DNA from: Spinacia oleracea
Lineage: Eukaryota > Streptophyta > Magnoliopsida > Caryophyllales > Amaranthaceae
DNA length: 64,000 bases
NCBI RefSeq assembly: GCF_020520425.1
Contig: NC_079492.1
Coordinates: 54,311,042 to 54,375,041 of the forward strand
Reading direction: 5' to 3'
The notes beneath the pieces were generated by a model. It had not been told where the DNA came from. It searched no databases and worked only from the letters and a program-made list of their open reading frames with translations. Each line of letters opens with the position of its first letter. Position 1 is the stretch's first letter. Shown piece after piece: positions 47,003-57,901 of the stretch. The translations under genes and the position numbers were made by a program.

Positions 47003-49892
47003 CCATTTGGGGTACATGCATGGCTCGATGAATCCAGCCTCTTGTAACTTTTTTACCTCTTCGGCGATGGCCTTGTTTTTCTCCGAGGAGTAATTCCTCT
47101 TTTTCTGTTTGATTGGTCGAGCTTCAGCGTTGACGTCCAGCTTTGTGACAGATCAACTTCGGATCTATCCCTGGCATGTCTGCTGCTGACCATGCAAAAA
47201 TGTCTTTATGATCCCTGAGCAGTTGGATCAGATCGATTCGGAGCCCCGAGCTTAGGCCCTTGCCTATTTGCACGCTCCTGTCTGAGTCGTTTCGAGGAAG
47301 ATATCCTCCATTTCTTGATCTGGCTCGGGAGATAGGGTTTCGGGACGAGCATCAACCTCCGCGGGAGATAGGCTGCTCGTGCCTGCTTTTCTCCTCTTTG
47401 CCTCGCTCTCCTCTTTTGGGGGATCTTTCTTTTCTTCCTCAGCCTCGGAACCATCTCTTAGTTTAGGCTTTCGGATGGCGGTGTGGCATGTTTTTCTTGA
47501 AACCTCTTGATCACCTCTAATTCGTTCGGCAAATCCTGCGTCCGAGACGTATATCATCAGCTGATGGTATGTGGATAGGATTGCTTGCATTTTGTGAATC
47601 ATGGTTCTCCCCATGATGCCATTGTATACTGAGTCGCAAGCCATCACTAGGAATTCGGAGAGTTTTCGCTGCTTGGCCTTCGCCAACCGTGACTGGTAGG
47701 GTGATCTTTCCCCGAGGGATAGCTACGGATCCGTTGAATCCGATCAGGGGGTAGCTAACTTTTGTCAGCGATTCTTCTGACTCCTCAAGGATCAGCTGCT
47801 CGAAGCAATTTCTGAAGATGATGTTGACGGCGCTTCCTCCGTCAACCAGCACTCGGTGTATGTTGTGGTTGTTGAGATCCAAGGAAATTACTAAGGGATC
47901 GTCATGTTTGTATTGGACTCCGAAGCAATCATCAGCAGTGAAAGTCATGTTCGGGGGGTGTGGTTGGCTATCTCCCACGGCGCTGAAGTTCACTTGATGG
48001 GAGAGAGCTCTTAGGTGTTTCTTGCTGGCCTGGCCAGACCTCTGCCCTCCGAACACCACCAGGATGTCATTCTTCTTCTGCCCTGCGGCTTCGTAAACCC
48101 TTTTCTGGGATTGCTCATGCGGTTTGCCGCTTGCGGCCTTTTCCTTTTCCTCCCTTCGGTCTAACAAGTATTGTTTCAGGTAGGCTCGGCGAACGAGGTC
48201 CTCAATGTTATCTTTCAGCGAGTTGCATTCCTCAGTGTGGTGACCAAAGTCATCGTGAAACTCGCACCATTTGTTCTTGTTTCTCCGAGCTGGGTTGGAC
48301 TTGAGCTTCCCTGGTAGCTTCCACTTCTCATCATTTCTGTTGAGGCTGAAAATTTCTTTTCGGGGCAGAGCTAATGGAGTGTAGTTAGTGTATTTGGGTT
48401 GAAGTTCACCCCTTCTCCCGTCTTTCTTCGGGCTCATATCTCTAACTCCCACTTTCTCTTTCCCTTTCCTTGAGCTGCCCTCGGGCTTGCTCTGGTGGTT
48501 TTTCGTATCTCTCGGATCCGACGATCCTTTCAACCTTGCAGCAGCTTTGTTGAATTCTTCGGTTCTGATGAATGCATCAGCCATTTGGAGCACGTCGGCT
48601 ATTTTGGAGGGGTTTTTCATCGAAAGTTTGTCACGGAATTACCCCTCCTGGAGTGCGTGCTTTAGAGCGAAGATGGCCACGTCTGGCTGCAAGTTAGGTA
48701 TGTTTGTTGATTCCTTCATGAATCTGGCCATGAATTCTCTTAGACTTTCGTCTCTTTCTTGTTGGATTGAGGTTAATTCTGCGGTGGTTCGTTCGGGGCG
48801 ATTGTTGCTCACGAACTGCGTGCAGAATCTCTTCTTCAACTTCTTCCAGCTTTTGATCGATCCCTTCGGCAGCTATCTGAACCACTCTCCCGCCACTCCG
48901 GTTAGCGTGGTTGGGAAATATTTGCACCAACATGCTTCGGAGTAGGGGCTCAAGAACATTTGCTGCTCGTAGGAGATGATGTGATCCCTCAGATCTGTGG
49001 TTCCGTTGTATGTCAGGTGGGCTGGCAATCTGACCATTGGGATTTCTTCCATGATCAGCTCATCCGAGAAAGGGGATGACGTTGGGGTCATGATTCTTTT
49101 CCCGAGTCTAGCCCTGATGCCTTCACTTGCCGGGGTTCTGTGGTTAGAACGCTCGGGCGTACGACGGGGGCTAGGGGTTCGATCATGCCCCCTCTCTTTT
49201 CTTCTTTCCCGGCTACTGACCTCGGGCCGTTCGCTGGATCTACTTGATTCGCCTACCCCAAGCCTTGAATGAATCGAAGGTCTTAACCTCGAATGGACCG
49301 AGGGCCTCAACCTGCTGAGTACCGAGCTTCGGATCCGAGTGTTAGGAGCAGTCGATCTGCTTTGGAGAGCTGTTGGGGTAGGTGTTGGTTTTGCAAACCA
49401 ACCTGGTTGTTGTTGTGCCCTTTTTTGGGTGTCCCACGTGCTTTCCATCCATCTCGACGTTAGGTGTGTTCCTGTCAAGGGAGGGAGTTCTCGTTCGGGT
49501 CTGGACACCTCTACACTGAGCGGCTCGTTCAACCGTCGTTTGGTCCTCCTCTCCTCTCTGCGGTCTTTTGCCAATCCTTGTTGTTTCTCGTTGAAGAGGA
49601 AGTTTTGCATGATGGTCATGGCCGCATTGAGTTCTTCCCTGGATGGAATCGGAGGTCCAGCGGTTGTGGCGGTCGTAGCTCTGCTTGGGTGTGACCTCGC
49701 CACCGATTGAGGGTGCGCCTCCTCATCAGATTCTGAATCTGATCGCACTATCATATCGTCATCATTGTTGTTGACAACGTCGTTAACCATTTTGCAGAAA
49801 GAGATGGTTCGTGTTTTCAAGGCTTTGAAGTGTTCTTCCCCACAGACGGCGCCAAATTGTTCTGGTGTTGTAAAGGTGGAAACAATGGGCAT
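47003..49892 (-). pseudogene. gag-pol: Gypsy gag-protease and start of reverse transcriptase
   Basis: The open frame begins in the LTR at 49892. The likely Met is MVNDVVNNNDDD at about 49790. An Arg/Ser-rich region precedes the gag core (YEQQMFLSPYSEACWCKYFPTTLTGVAGEWF, FVSNNRPERTTAELTSIQQ, ALKHALQEG). The zinc knuckle is C-x2-H-x4-H-x4-C (CEFHDDFGHHTEEC). The protease has VDGGSAVNII in place of DTGA. RT begins near 47140 (EARPIKQKKRNYSSEKNKA) and is cut after GFIEPCMYPKW at 47003. Damage: two in-frame stops (near 48873 and 48639) and a frameshift near 47690. Confidence 0.9.
49843..49854 (-). other. Primer binding site of the gypsy element
   Basis: TGGCGCCGTCTG on the minus strand, three bases after the 5' LTR. 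TGGCGCCG complements the 3' end of tRNA-Asp with CCA; the rest does not. Confidence 0.7.
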
Positions 49893-50290
49893 CGAATGAA
49901 GGCCCTTTCGTGTGTGTTGAAGATCTTACTTGCTTGAATGAGTCGAGTCCGAATTCACCTGCACAAGAGTAAAATCACTAGCCTTGGGGGTGTTTCCGAG
50001 GAAAGCCCCTCCGATGCCTAAGTAAGAACGATGCTCGGATTCTAGAGAGAAGTTATCTAGAAGAGTAGTCTTAAGGCGATAAATTGGACGTACCTTGAGG
50101 TGTGAGCCTTGGCGGCCTATTTATAGTGTTTGCATAATAAATGCCCATAGGTCATTTATTGCTATTGGGCCTTGGGCCTTGGTTCATGGCTGAATAGCCA
50201 TGTTGGTTTGTGGCAGGTTTGATGTTGCTGTTTTGAGCCATTGGGCTTTGGACTTAGTGGCCCAATTGATATTCAATTGGGAGCCATACA
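49858..50290 (-). repeat. 5' LTR of the gypsy element
   Basis: Begins TGTATGGCTCCC at 50290 and ends CACCAGAACA at 49858. It is highly similar to 44371-44804 apart from a handful of substitutions and small indels at the ends. Confidence 0.93.
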
Positions 50291-50295
50291 AAAAG

Positions 50296-52340
50296 TAATA
50301 AATATCAGTAGTTATCAATATTTCTACTAGCAAAAGGAAATCATAAAAGTCCGAGATAACCCTTGGGTTTGCAAGCCAATACCGTCATCATTAACATCAA
50401 CAGACCCTTTGATCTTCAACAACCACAATTATATTGTTTGTTGCAGCTAATATATCCTACCAGTCGCCCGGAACTTTTGACAAATCTGATTCACTCTCGT
50501 GTGCGGTGCAACTATGCAAGCCCTCAAGCAACCATTTTCTCTCTCCTATCCTCTCCTCTTCTGAATTTCTAGTCTTTTTTCACATTCGTCTACCCATCAC
50601 CGTTAACAACACCGTCTGAAAACTATTATCAAGGAAAGTCGCCATTAACGACACTCAAAGGTCTCTTGTCGTCTAGATCTGTTCATTGTTGTTTTCTTAA
50701 TTGCCAGTTATTGTGATTTAGGGATATGTTATACGAGGATATATGGTCTTTATTGTTATTTATAGGGGCATATTAGTCTAGGAGAAAATTTCATTTAACC
50801 ACATGAAGAGCTCCCCGAGAAACTAGAAGGAGAAGCTTCAAATTGGAGCTTCTATTTCTAAAGGCAATTTGATGTCTAGTGGGCTTCTAGAGAAGCTGAA
50901 ACTGTTTTGCAAAATATCCCCGTTTGGCCAAATTTTAGCTCCACGCCTCTAGAAGTTGGTCCAGAAACTAGGCCAAACAGGGTCTACATCACCGTCCATG
51001 CACATTTCACGTTTGGATATCTAGCTAGCATAATCTAACAAACATTGGTACATGCATCATCATGCACGTTAAATTAGGACCATTCCTCAATCAAAAAAAT
51101 AATAATGGACCATTTTACTGTTGTATAAAATTCATTATTACATGAAAACAAAAGCTTCTAAATCACACATGTTTTTTAATTGTACGTGTCATTTTGAATG
51201 ATTTACTATGGAGTATTTATTTCAATTATTATTATTCTTTATACGTGGCTTGTTTCAATTACATCAGACCCCATTTAGTTTACCTTATTTTCCTTGATCT
51301 GATCTTATTTTTCTGATCTGATATGGTATGATCTGATCTAATCTAATCTGATCTAATTTTTCAGATTTAAGTTTAATAAAAACTCTACATTTATTAATAT
51401 TAAACGATTTATGTGTAAAATAAATGTTACACAAATTTATAATATTGTTATTATTTATTTGACTTTGCTCATAATTTAACTATTCTTTATATTGATGTAT
51501 ATAATAGTGAGAATTTACGGTCAAAGTTTTTATACTTTGGACACATTTTCCAAATCGTAAAGAATTTTCAGAAACGGAAATAGTATATGTTTGGAAATCT
51601 AGAAGAAATGCAGTTATAATCTTATAGAGCAAAGAGCATATTTATTAGACGCACAATGGTACATCGTACACCATCTCACATTTTCTTATAGAGCAAAGAG
51701 CATATTAATTAGACGCACACGGGTGCATCGTACACCTTCTCACATTTTCTCCTCATACGTGAGGAGAAAATATGATAGGGTTCACCAATGAACGTAAAAT
51801 ACTTTTGGATGTATTGTACACCCAAAAGAGGGAGGGAGAGAAGGAGGTGAGTCTGAAATTTGAGGGGGTATACTATGGATACCCCAATCAAACAATAAAA
51901 ACCCCAATCAAACAATGAATACTACTAGTACTCCGTAATATTAAACCCAAAATGTCCAATTATTTTAAACAAATTTGCTAAAAGATTACAATTATCAATA
52001 TTGAATAAATGGAGTAAAAATAAAGATTGATCCACTGATCTATCCTCCAGTTAGTTTGAATAAACATTTTTTCATGCAAACTGATTTTCCTTGTTTGGTT
52101 CAATAAAAGAAAAGTTAAGTAAAAACTAAAAAAGAGGATAGAAGTGGAAGGGAGGATATGGAAATGAGGAGAGAAAAAGATAAAGAGGTAGGGAGTATGC
52201 GTGAAAAATCTGGCATAACCTTCCTTATCATTCCATCCATGAATATTTTTTTTATTTTTTATTTTTTATTTTTATCTTTCCAATGAAATGAGGTTTTGGG
52301 CTAGTGGTTAAAACTGAACGTCTGTTAAAATTAAATCGAA
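50296..52340. other. Intergenic DNA upstream of the plus-strand jasmonate-induced-protein gene
   Basis: No convincing gene. Contains a short foldback-like remnant (CCCCGTTTGGCC near 50929 and GGCCAAACAGGG near 50973), a GATCTGATCT-rich stretch around 51297-51360, and the tandem duplication listed separately. Confidence 0.5.
51621..51748. repeat. 64-bp tandem duplication
   Basis: Two copies, 51621-51684 and 51685-51748, each starting CTTATAGAGCAAAGAGCATA and ending TCTCACATTTT, with about seven differences. Confidence 0.92.
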
Positions 52341-52350
52341 AAAGTTTGAA

Positions 52351-52358
52351 TATAAATA
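52351..52358 (+). promoter_or_regulatory. TATA box of the plus-strand jasmonate-induced-protein gene
   Basis: TATAAATA in GAATATAAATATGC, about 80 bases upstream of the ATG. Spacing is normal for a plant gene with a short leader. Confidence 0.6.
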
Positions 52359-52432
52359 TGCTATCATGCATACATTGTGTTTGTATCCAAGGTACTTAAA
52401 ATCATTAAATCAGAGTGAGGAAACAAAAAAAA

Positions 52433-53189
52433 ATGAATCCCTTTGGTGTGCCAATAAGCAATGAAACCTTGAAGGCAATGTCAAGGTATAAAGACAAAAG
52501 TATAACACAAGAAGATAGAGCAAGAGAAGCAATTAGGTTAATACACGCTGAAGACAAGAATTTGAGTGCACTTAAACATGCATTGAAGCTCAAGTCTGAT
52601 TATGGGAATGGAGTTTCAACACTGTGTCTTCTTTACAACGCGACAGGTGACACCCTGGAGCTTGTCCAAGACCAGAAACAAGATTGGTTAGGTTATATTT
52701 ATAAGGAGGAACCACCAAGTTCCTTTGAGAACGGCCAGTGGCTCGCTTTCCTCCATGCCCACCCTACATCTCAAGCTTATGGTTCAGAAGCTGCTAGGGT
52801 GTACCGTGGCAAGAATGTTAAGGGAGATGTTCGTGATTTCTTAGTTGCTTGGTCTACCCCATGGGGTTCCACCCAAAACTCTGTAAGTAAGATTACTTTT
52901 TTTTTTTTTTTATTATTTATTGTGCTGTAATTAATTAAAAAGACTGACTAACTGAGAGTAATTATAATTACAATTGAATTCATGTGAAATGCAGGCTTAC
53001 ACTGAGGTCCGTGAGAAAGATCACTTTCCACAATATTGGGATTACATCAAAGTGAGTAAGCTTGAAAATGCTAATAAAATAACAAAGGATGAGAGCGACG
53101 AATACTGTGCATCAACAGTGAGTATTGGCGGCATCACTTCGCCAGAATTTATTGCAGTACTCAAGCACAAATTTAGCCCATTGCCATGA
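52433..53189 (+). CDS. 23 kDa jasmonate-induced protein-like, two exons, 214 aa
   Basis: Exon 1 is 52433-52882 (150 codons, starting MNPFGVPISNETLKAMSRYK). The intron is 52883-52994, GTAAGT to GCAG with a long T tract. Exon 2 is 52995-53189 (64 codons plus TGA). I chose ATG 52433 because MNPFG aligns with MANPFG of the paralog; an upstream GTG in frame is not a plausible plant start. Family features: ITQEDRAREAIRLI, GVSTLCLLYNATGDTLE, NGQWLAFLHAHP, ARVYRGKN, LVAWSTPWG, then AYTEVREKDHF at the start of exon 2 and a hydrophobic C-terminal strand. Both exons look intact, so it is probably functional. Role: stress and jasmonate-associated, biochemical function unknown. Confidence 0.92.
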
Positions 53190-53316
53190 ACTTGGCTGAT
53201 TAAGCTGCCTAACAGCATTAAGAATAATAAGTATATTTATCATTCGCCTGTTCGGTATTATGTCATCAATTTGCTTCTTTCCTTTATATGCTTTGTTTTG
53301 GTGAGTATAAGAGTTG

Positions 53317-53322
53317 AATAAA
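53317..53322 (+). terminator. Polyadenylation signal of the plus-strand jasmonate-induced-protein gene
   Basis: AATAAA about 130 bases after the stop codon, in TTGAATAAAATATGG. Confidence 0.55.
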
Positions 53323-53339
53323 ATATGGCTGAGACTTTC

Positions 53340-54235
53340 TCATCTTCTGTAGATTATAAGGCTATAGCTACAAATTATTGACAGATTTAATCTCATTGCT
53401 AATATGAAAATTAAAAGGCAGAATTTCCTATAACCTTCAAGGCTACTGCATAAGTCCCCTTGTACTCAATGAGATCGGTTCGAGCTTAAATGTGAGCAAA
53501 GAAAACAAGAAAAATCACTAGATTCACCATGTCAAAGAGGCGAAGGGGTTGAATTGGACTCCAATCCTAACTTATCATTCATCATTCTTCTTGACTTGAT
53601 GAGTTCAAATCTATAAATATCAATGAAGACCTAACATATGAGAATATGATTACATGATTTGCTTCTAAAGTAGTGTCATACCATCAACATTTTCCCAATT
53701 GAAAATCAAACCAGCTGAGAAATACATCAGATTTCAGGCTCAACAATATCTGTGGGCTTGGTACAGGGAAATAAAGGTGCTCACTATAGTTGAAAATTAT
53801 TCAAGTTCTGAAATGGTATAAACCAGTACGTTCAGAAAGAAATTTAGGGTAAAACATATAAAAGGTGTTGACTGGACAGCATTAACCTTAAATCCATGGT
53901 TTTCTGTGTATACATGATCCAGCCAGAGGGCAGAGGGTCAACAACTCAATAAGACCTTCAGTTTACTACACTGTCGTCATTCCATTAGTTTGCAGACATA
54001 ACATTATAAAAGAAAATTAATTCCATTAGTTTGCAGACATAACATTATAAAAGAAAATTAATTCAGAAAGCCATGAGATGACAGCCAGGAATACAAGACA
54101 GATGATGGAAATTGGAAAGCAGTATATGTATATTCAAGCAAAAGAATGCATCAGCCTATTTTCTGAAATTCAACAATTAGTAGGATAAGAATTTACAGAA
54201 TTACAGGAAAACCAAGAAGTAAGAGTTGAGTTGGA
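53340..54235. other. No coding gene seen; possible intron or non-coding transcript of a minus-strand unit
   Basis: No open frame above 60 codons in either direction. Holds a 41-bp perfect tandem duplication and lies downstream, on the minus strand, of the candidate leader exon at 54240. Confidence 0.4.
53979..54060. repeat. 41-bp perfect tandem duplication
   Basis: ATTCCATTAGTTTGCAGACA... occurs twice with no differences (53979-54019, 54020-54060), so it is a recent event or an assembly artefact. Confidence 0.95.
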
Positions 54236-54239
54236 TTAC

Positions 54240-54325
54240 CTGATCAAACAAATTCTTATCGAGAGTGAACCCTAATTTCGCAGTCTCCTCCGGTTCGCGC
54301 CTTCGCGGTGGTCACTGCTTTTATC
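54240..54325 (-). other. Candidate non-coding leader exon with splice donor
   Basis: A GC-richer stretch reading on the minus strand GCGAAGGCGCGAACCGGAGG ... TAGGGTTCACTCTCGATAAG ... GATCAG, followed by GTAATCC. TAGGGTT and a CAG/GTAA donor are typical of plant 5' UTR exons. No matching downstream exon was found in the window. Confidence 0.3.
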
Positions 54326-54356
54326 GGAATTAAAAAAATATACGATGACGAGAAAC

Positions 54357-54362
54357 AAAAAA
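54357..54362 (-). terminator. Pol III terminator of tRNA-Asp
   Basis: TTTTTT on the minus strand, two bases after the end of the tRNA. Confidence 0.85.
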
Positions 54363-54364
54363 GA

Positions 54365-54436
54365 CGCCGTTGCCGGGGATCGAACCCGGGTCACCCGCGT
54401 GACAGGCGGGAATACTTACCACTATACTACAACGAC
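54365..54436 (-). tRNA. tRNA-Asp: tRNA-Asp (GUC)
   Basis: 72 nt on the minus strand. The acceptor stem GTCGTTG pairs with CAACGGC, with discriminator G. The A box is TAGTATAGTGG and the B box GGTTCGATCC. Anticodon GTC lies in the loop CTGTCAC. No intron. CCA is not encoded. Matches the standard plant cytosolic tRNA-Asp in every stem. Confidence 0.97.
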
Positions 54437-56070
54437 TTTTCTTGTTTAACACAGTAATGAGTAATTACACATATTATTACTTTGTTTTGTATCAAATTAA
54501 ATGCGATTGACTCGATACTTTTTGTTCTGATTTAAAATCTTGTCATCATTCACAAATCACAGTTTAAGAGATCATCTAGAATATTTTTCTACACTTTTTT
54601 TCAATAACGTTAGGGTGTTTGGTTCGCCGTTCGCATATTGGTGTGAGTTTGGATTTAGGAATAATATCAAGATGGACCAATTGAAAATATAATAAGTTGA
54701 GGAAATCTAAACTTCAAATGACTTATGATCAAATTGGATACAAATCAATCAAGTACAATTATTGTTAATACCAATATAAAATATGTCAGTACTAGTAACA
54801 TAAATTGGTACTCCATAGCAGTGTATTAGAGTATCAATACCACACTAATATCGAGACCAATACCAAATTAATAAGAGTCATTTATATCCGTTTTGGACAA
54901 ACTTACTTTTGACAACGACGTCCTCATACTCTGTATAAGTTAGCACTCTAGCCACTCTTTTATCACTTGGGTATACTCTTTTATCACTTGGGTATACGAT
55001 ATTTGACTATATAAGTTAACACATGGCAACATATTAGTCTTAATTTTTACTGGTGCTAGCATGTAACATATTTTTCGTTTTAACCCCTTTTTCGTTTTTT
55101 ATTCAAGTAAATATCATTTTTGTTTCACTTATCGATGATTAATCATCCACTTTAACTAGTATGACAACTAACGATAGAAAAATTCGATCACCATGAGTTA
55201 CGTCTTGTATTATCAAGAACATAATTTTATTCGCCGCTATTTTAATACTCCCTCTGGTTTCTTTTTATGGTTACACTTTTCTTTTCTCGGTTGTAAACAT
55301 AAATTTAATGTCTGCAAAAATAATAAACTCAAAAAACAATGTGAACAAAATAATTTTATTAATTTCTGAAGTTTCTCGTACAATCTCTAATATTTTGATC
55401 CACAAATTTGATCTCCACAATCACCTGAGCTTGTTTAACAGGACGTCTTTAGTGAGGGTCGCCAAACTTCATCTCTTTCAAGGACGTTATATGGAGGTAC
55501 ATGTCGATTTCTTGTGCTTGTTGTTATTTTTTCACCGGGATTTGTATTGATTTGTGTGCGTGAAGCAATATTTAGGTTTTCTAGAGAGTAGTATATTTGT
55601 GTACTTTGTTCAGTGTGTCTGGCAAATGGGCTGGAGAGGATTATTTATATCATTCTCCTGGGTTAGGGTTCTACTTCTCCCCGTTAATAATAAACGGGCC
55701 TTCATAACAAAAATCCATTTAAATAACCCAAATCTATTAAATAAACGTCATTTACTTAAAATGCGCCTATTTGATTTATAACCCAAATTAATCAATTTAT
55801 TTGTTTTAAATAATAGAAGTCAAAATTTGACATTTCCGCAAACAAAATGACGACGTGACATTTATCATTTTTTTAATGCCTATAACTCTCAGGACCGATC
55901 ACGTACACGAAAGTTTGAGTGTTTGATCATAGCCAGATCTCGAAATCTTATTTGCTTTTTGTAATAATCATATATTCTACCCTTTTCTTTTCTAGAAACA
56001 GGAGTTGTACTTGGTCCCTTTATACGAAGTATTAAAGTATGCCCTCAAAAAAAATACTTATGTTACTCCG
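54437..56070. other. Intergenic; no recognisable gene
   Basis: AT-rich. A 21-bp tandem duplication (ACTCTTTTATCACTTGGGTAT, 54954-54995) and one end of a Stowaway-like element (ACTCCCTCTGGTTTCTTTTT, about 55245-55290, no opposite end found). The frames at 55308-55781 show no family resemblance. Confidence 0.5.
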
Positions 56071-56079
56071 TAAAATATG

Positions 56080-56910
56080 TGTATCGCTATTCGACGCCCG
56101 CCCACGCTAAAATCGCCCTACTATTCATAGCGAAAGTATAGAACTACCCTTATATTTTTTTACCCCTCCCTTTCATTTTTTTTACCCTTCTCACCTCACC
56201 TTTCCCTCACCTCTCTCTCATCCCCCCTCCTCACCAATCTGGCTGCCGGAAAATCGCCGGAAAAATGAAATTCCGGCGAGAATTTTTTTTACCCCTTTTA
56301 TAATTCGCCGGAAAACTGATATTCATACCTGTTTCTTCATAATTCGCCGGAAAACTAAAATTCTGGAAAACGTTAGTATCTTCATAATTCGTGTGAGAGT
56401 TGCGGCGGTGTTTATAGTCGAGGAAGTTGTCCCGGAAAATCGCTCCCGGAAAACTCGTAAGCTTCAATGGAGGAGGTAAAAATGGTGTTTTTTATTTTTT
56501 TATTTTATTCATTTCTGGCGCACAAGATTTGCGCCGTTCACATGTACCTGGCGCACGGAATTTGCGCCAGTTCCATGGACCTGGCGCACGGAATTTGCGC
56601 CAGTTCCATGAACCTGGCGCAAAATCTGTGCGCCAGGTCCATGGAACTGGCGCAAATTCCGTGCGCTAGGTCCATGGAACTGGCGCAAGTTCCGTGCGCC
56701 AGGTAAGGATCGGAGATGGGGCGGCGGAGATGGGGTGGCGTTGAGGGCGGCGGAGATGTTTATAGCCGGCAGGAGGAAGGGAGGGAGAGAGCAGAGAAGG
56801 AGAAGGCTCATGAAGGAGGTGGGTGAATTTGAATTTAAAGGGTAGAATTGTACTTTAACGTAATAAATTAGGGCGTTATTAACGGAACAGGGCGTCGAAT
56901 AAAAATCCCC
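56080..56910. mobile_element. MULE-like element (831 bp) with a 33-bp array in two orientations
   Basis: A perfect 9-bp duplication TAAAATATG lies at 56071-56079 and 56911-56919. The ends share TATTCGACGCCC and further in CGCCCTA as inverted repeats (about 70 bp, interrupted). The left interior has repeated AATTCGCCGGAAAA segments. The right interior holds the array at 56515-56712. No transposase. TIR quality is modest, but the exact target duplication makes the boundaries firm. Confidence 0.85.
56515..56712. repeat. Six 33-bp units, three forward then three inverted
   Basis: Units start at 56515, 56548, 56581, 56614, 56647 and 56680. The first three read CTGGCGCACGGAATTTGCGC + CAGTTCCATGGAC. 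The last three are the reverse complement in register, so the array can fold into a ~95-bp stem. As 33 is 11 codons, both strands carry open frames with 11-residue repeats (LAHGICASSMD and LAQIPCARSME on the plus strand). Whether either is translated is unknown. Confidence 0.9.
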
Positions 56911-56919
56911 TAAAATATG

Positions 56920-57900
56920 CCCAAAATTGTCTTTTTCCTCTCTTCTTTCACTTGAGTACAGAGTATTGTGTATAATGTATTATTTTATACTCCGTATTTT
57001 TTGGTAAATCATGATTGATGACGGCATACTTTATACGAGTACTATGTTTTTGAGGAGTACGGCTCCGTATTTCTAAATTTTTATTTTGTACAGAGTATTA
57101 TGTTTTTGAGGGCATAAGAGGTGGTTGAGGTGGAGGTTTGTGTTTTTTTTTTTTTTTTTATTTCTTTTATAAAAGGAAAAGCATGTAAAAACTAGTTAAG
57201 AGGTGTAGTAAATATAAGAGATATTGTATTTCTTGGGTCTTTTTTTTTAATGGGAAACTCTTACTAAAAGATGATGATGAGGTGGATGAGGAAAGAGAAT
57301 ATGAGGGGGCAAATTAATAAGAGTTAGCCTACTTTTGTCGCACTTAATTAATAACAATACTAGCACACACTTAGCTAACTCTTAAGGAGAGAGAAAATTT
57401 TAAGAGTCAACTCTTAGATAAATACTACCAGCTCCGTTTCAAAATGATTTTTACACTTTTCGTTTTAATATGTTTCATAATATTCTTTACACTTTGTTTT
57501 ATTCAATATTTGGACATGAAAATTTACTACTTTATCTTTCTTATTCAAAAGTATTTATAATTTTTCCATTATTTCTCTTACTTTATTCATTTTTTCTTAC
57601 ATCCACCCAACTTTTAATACATTTCTCTTACTTTATCCATATTTTATTATATTCAAACAACTTTTCCACTTTTGTCTTAATATTTGTGCAAGTAGTAACC
57701 GTAAATATTTTTTTTTAAAATAGAGGTAATAAAAGCTAACTTTTGGCTACCTCAACTCTTATTTAGAGGTTGATTGAGACACTAGGTAAATAAAAGATAA
57801 CTCTTAGAAATAAGAGGGACTAGTTGTATATTTATGCATGCTATTTTGTTATTTTTCTTTTAAAAAAAAGGTATAAAAATATATAATAGTTAGTATATAA
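56920..57900. other. Intergenic; no recognisable gene
   Basis: AT-rich, with poly-T tracts and a Stowaway-like fragment at about 57429-57480 (CTCCGTTTCAAAATGATTTT) whose other end may lie near 57700. No coding signal. Confidence 0.45.
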
Positions 57901-57901
57901 G

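Larger units (their letters stand above)
44371..50290 (-). mobile_element. Ty3/gypsy element of Tat type, deleted and carrying a solo LTR
   Basis: LTRs of about 433 bp at 44371-44804 and 49858-50290, flanked by AAAAG (44366-44370, 50291-50295). On the minus strand the order is 5' LTR, primer site TGGCGCCGTCTG (49843-49854), gag, protease, the start of RT, a solo family A LTR, an antisense ORF, polypurine tract TCTGGGGGGCA (about 44808-44818), 3' LTR. Nearly all of RT and all RNase H and integrase are missing. The C2H2C-type zinc knuckle and the antisense ORF beside the 3' LTR point to the Tat lineage. The first eight primer-site bases would pair with the 3' end of a tRNA-Asp such as the one at 54365. 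Confidence 0.93.

Noticed and set aside
50820-50990. MITE with CCCCGTTTGGCC and GGCCAAACAGGG ends
   Set aside because: The pair is only about 60 bp apart and I could not find a matching target duplication, so it is too weak to call.
55308-55781. Two plus-strand frames of 75-80 codons between repeats
   Set aside because: No domain, no promoter or splice pattern, and lengths expected by chance in AT-rich DNA.
56427-56811. Three overlapping small proteins with 11-residue repeats
   Set aside because: They are explained by the 33-bp two-orientation array within a MULE-like element. Kept as a repeat finding, not called as genes.
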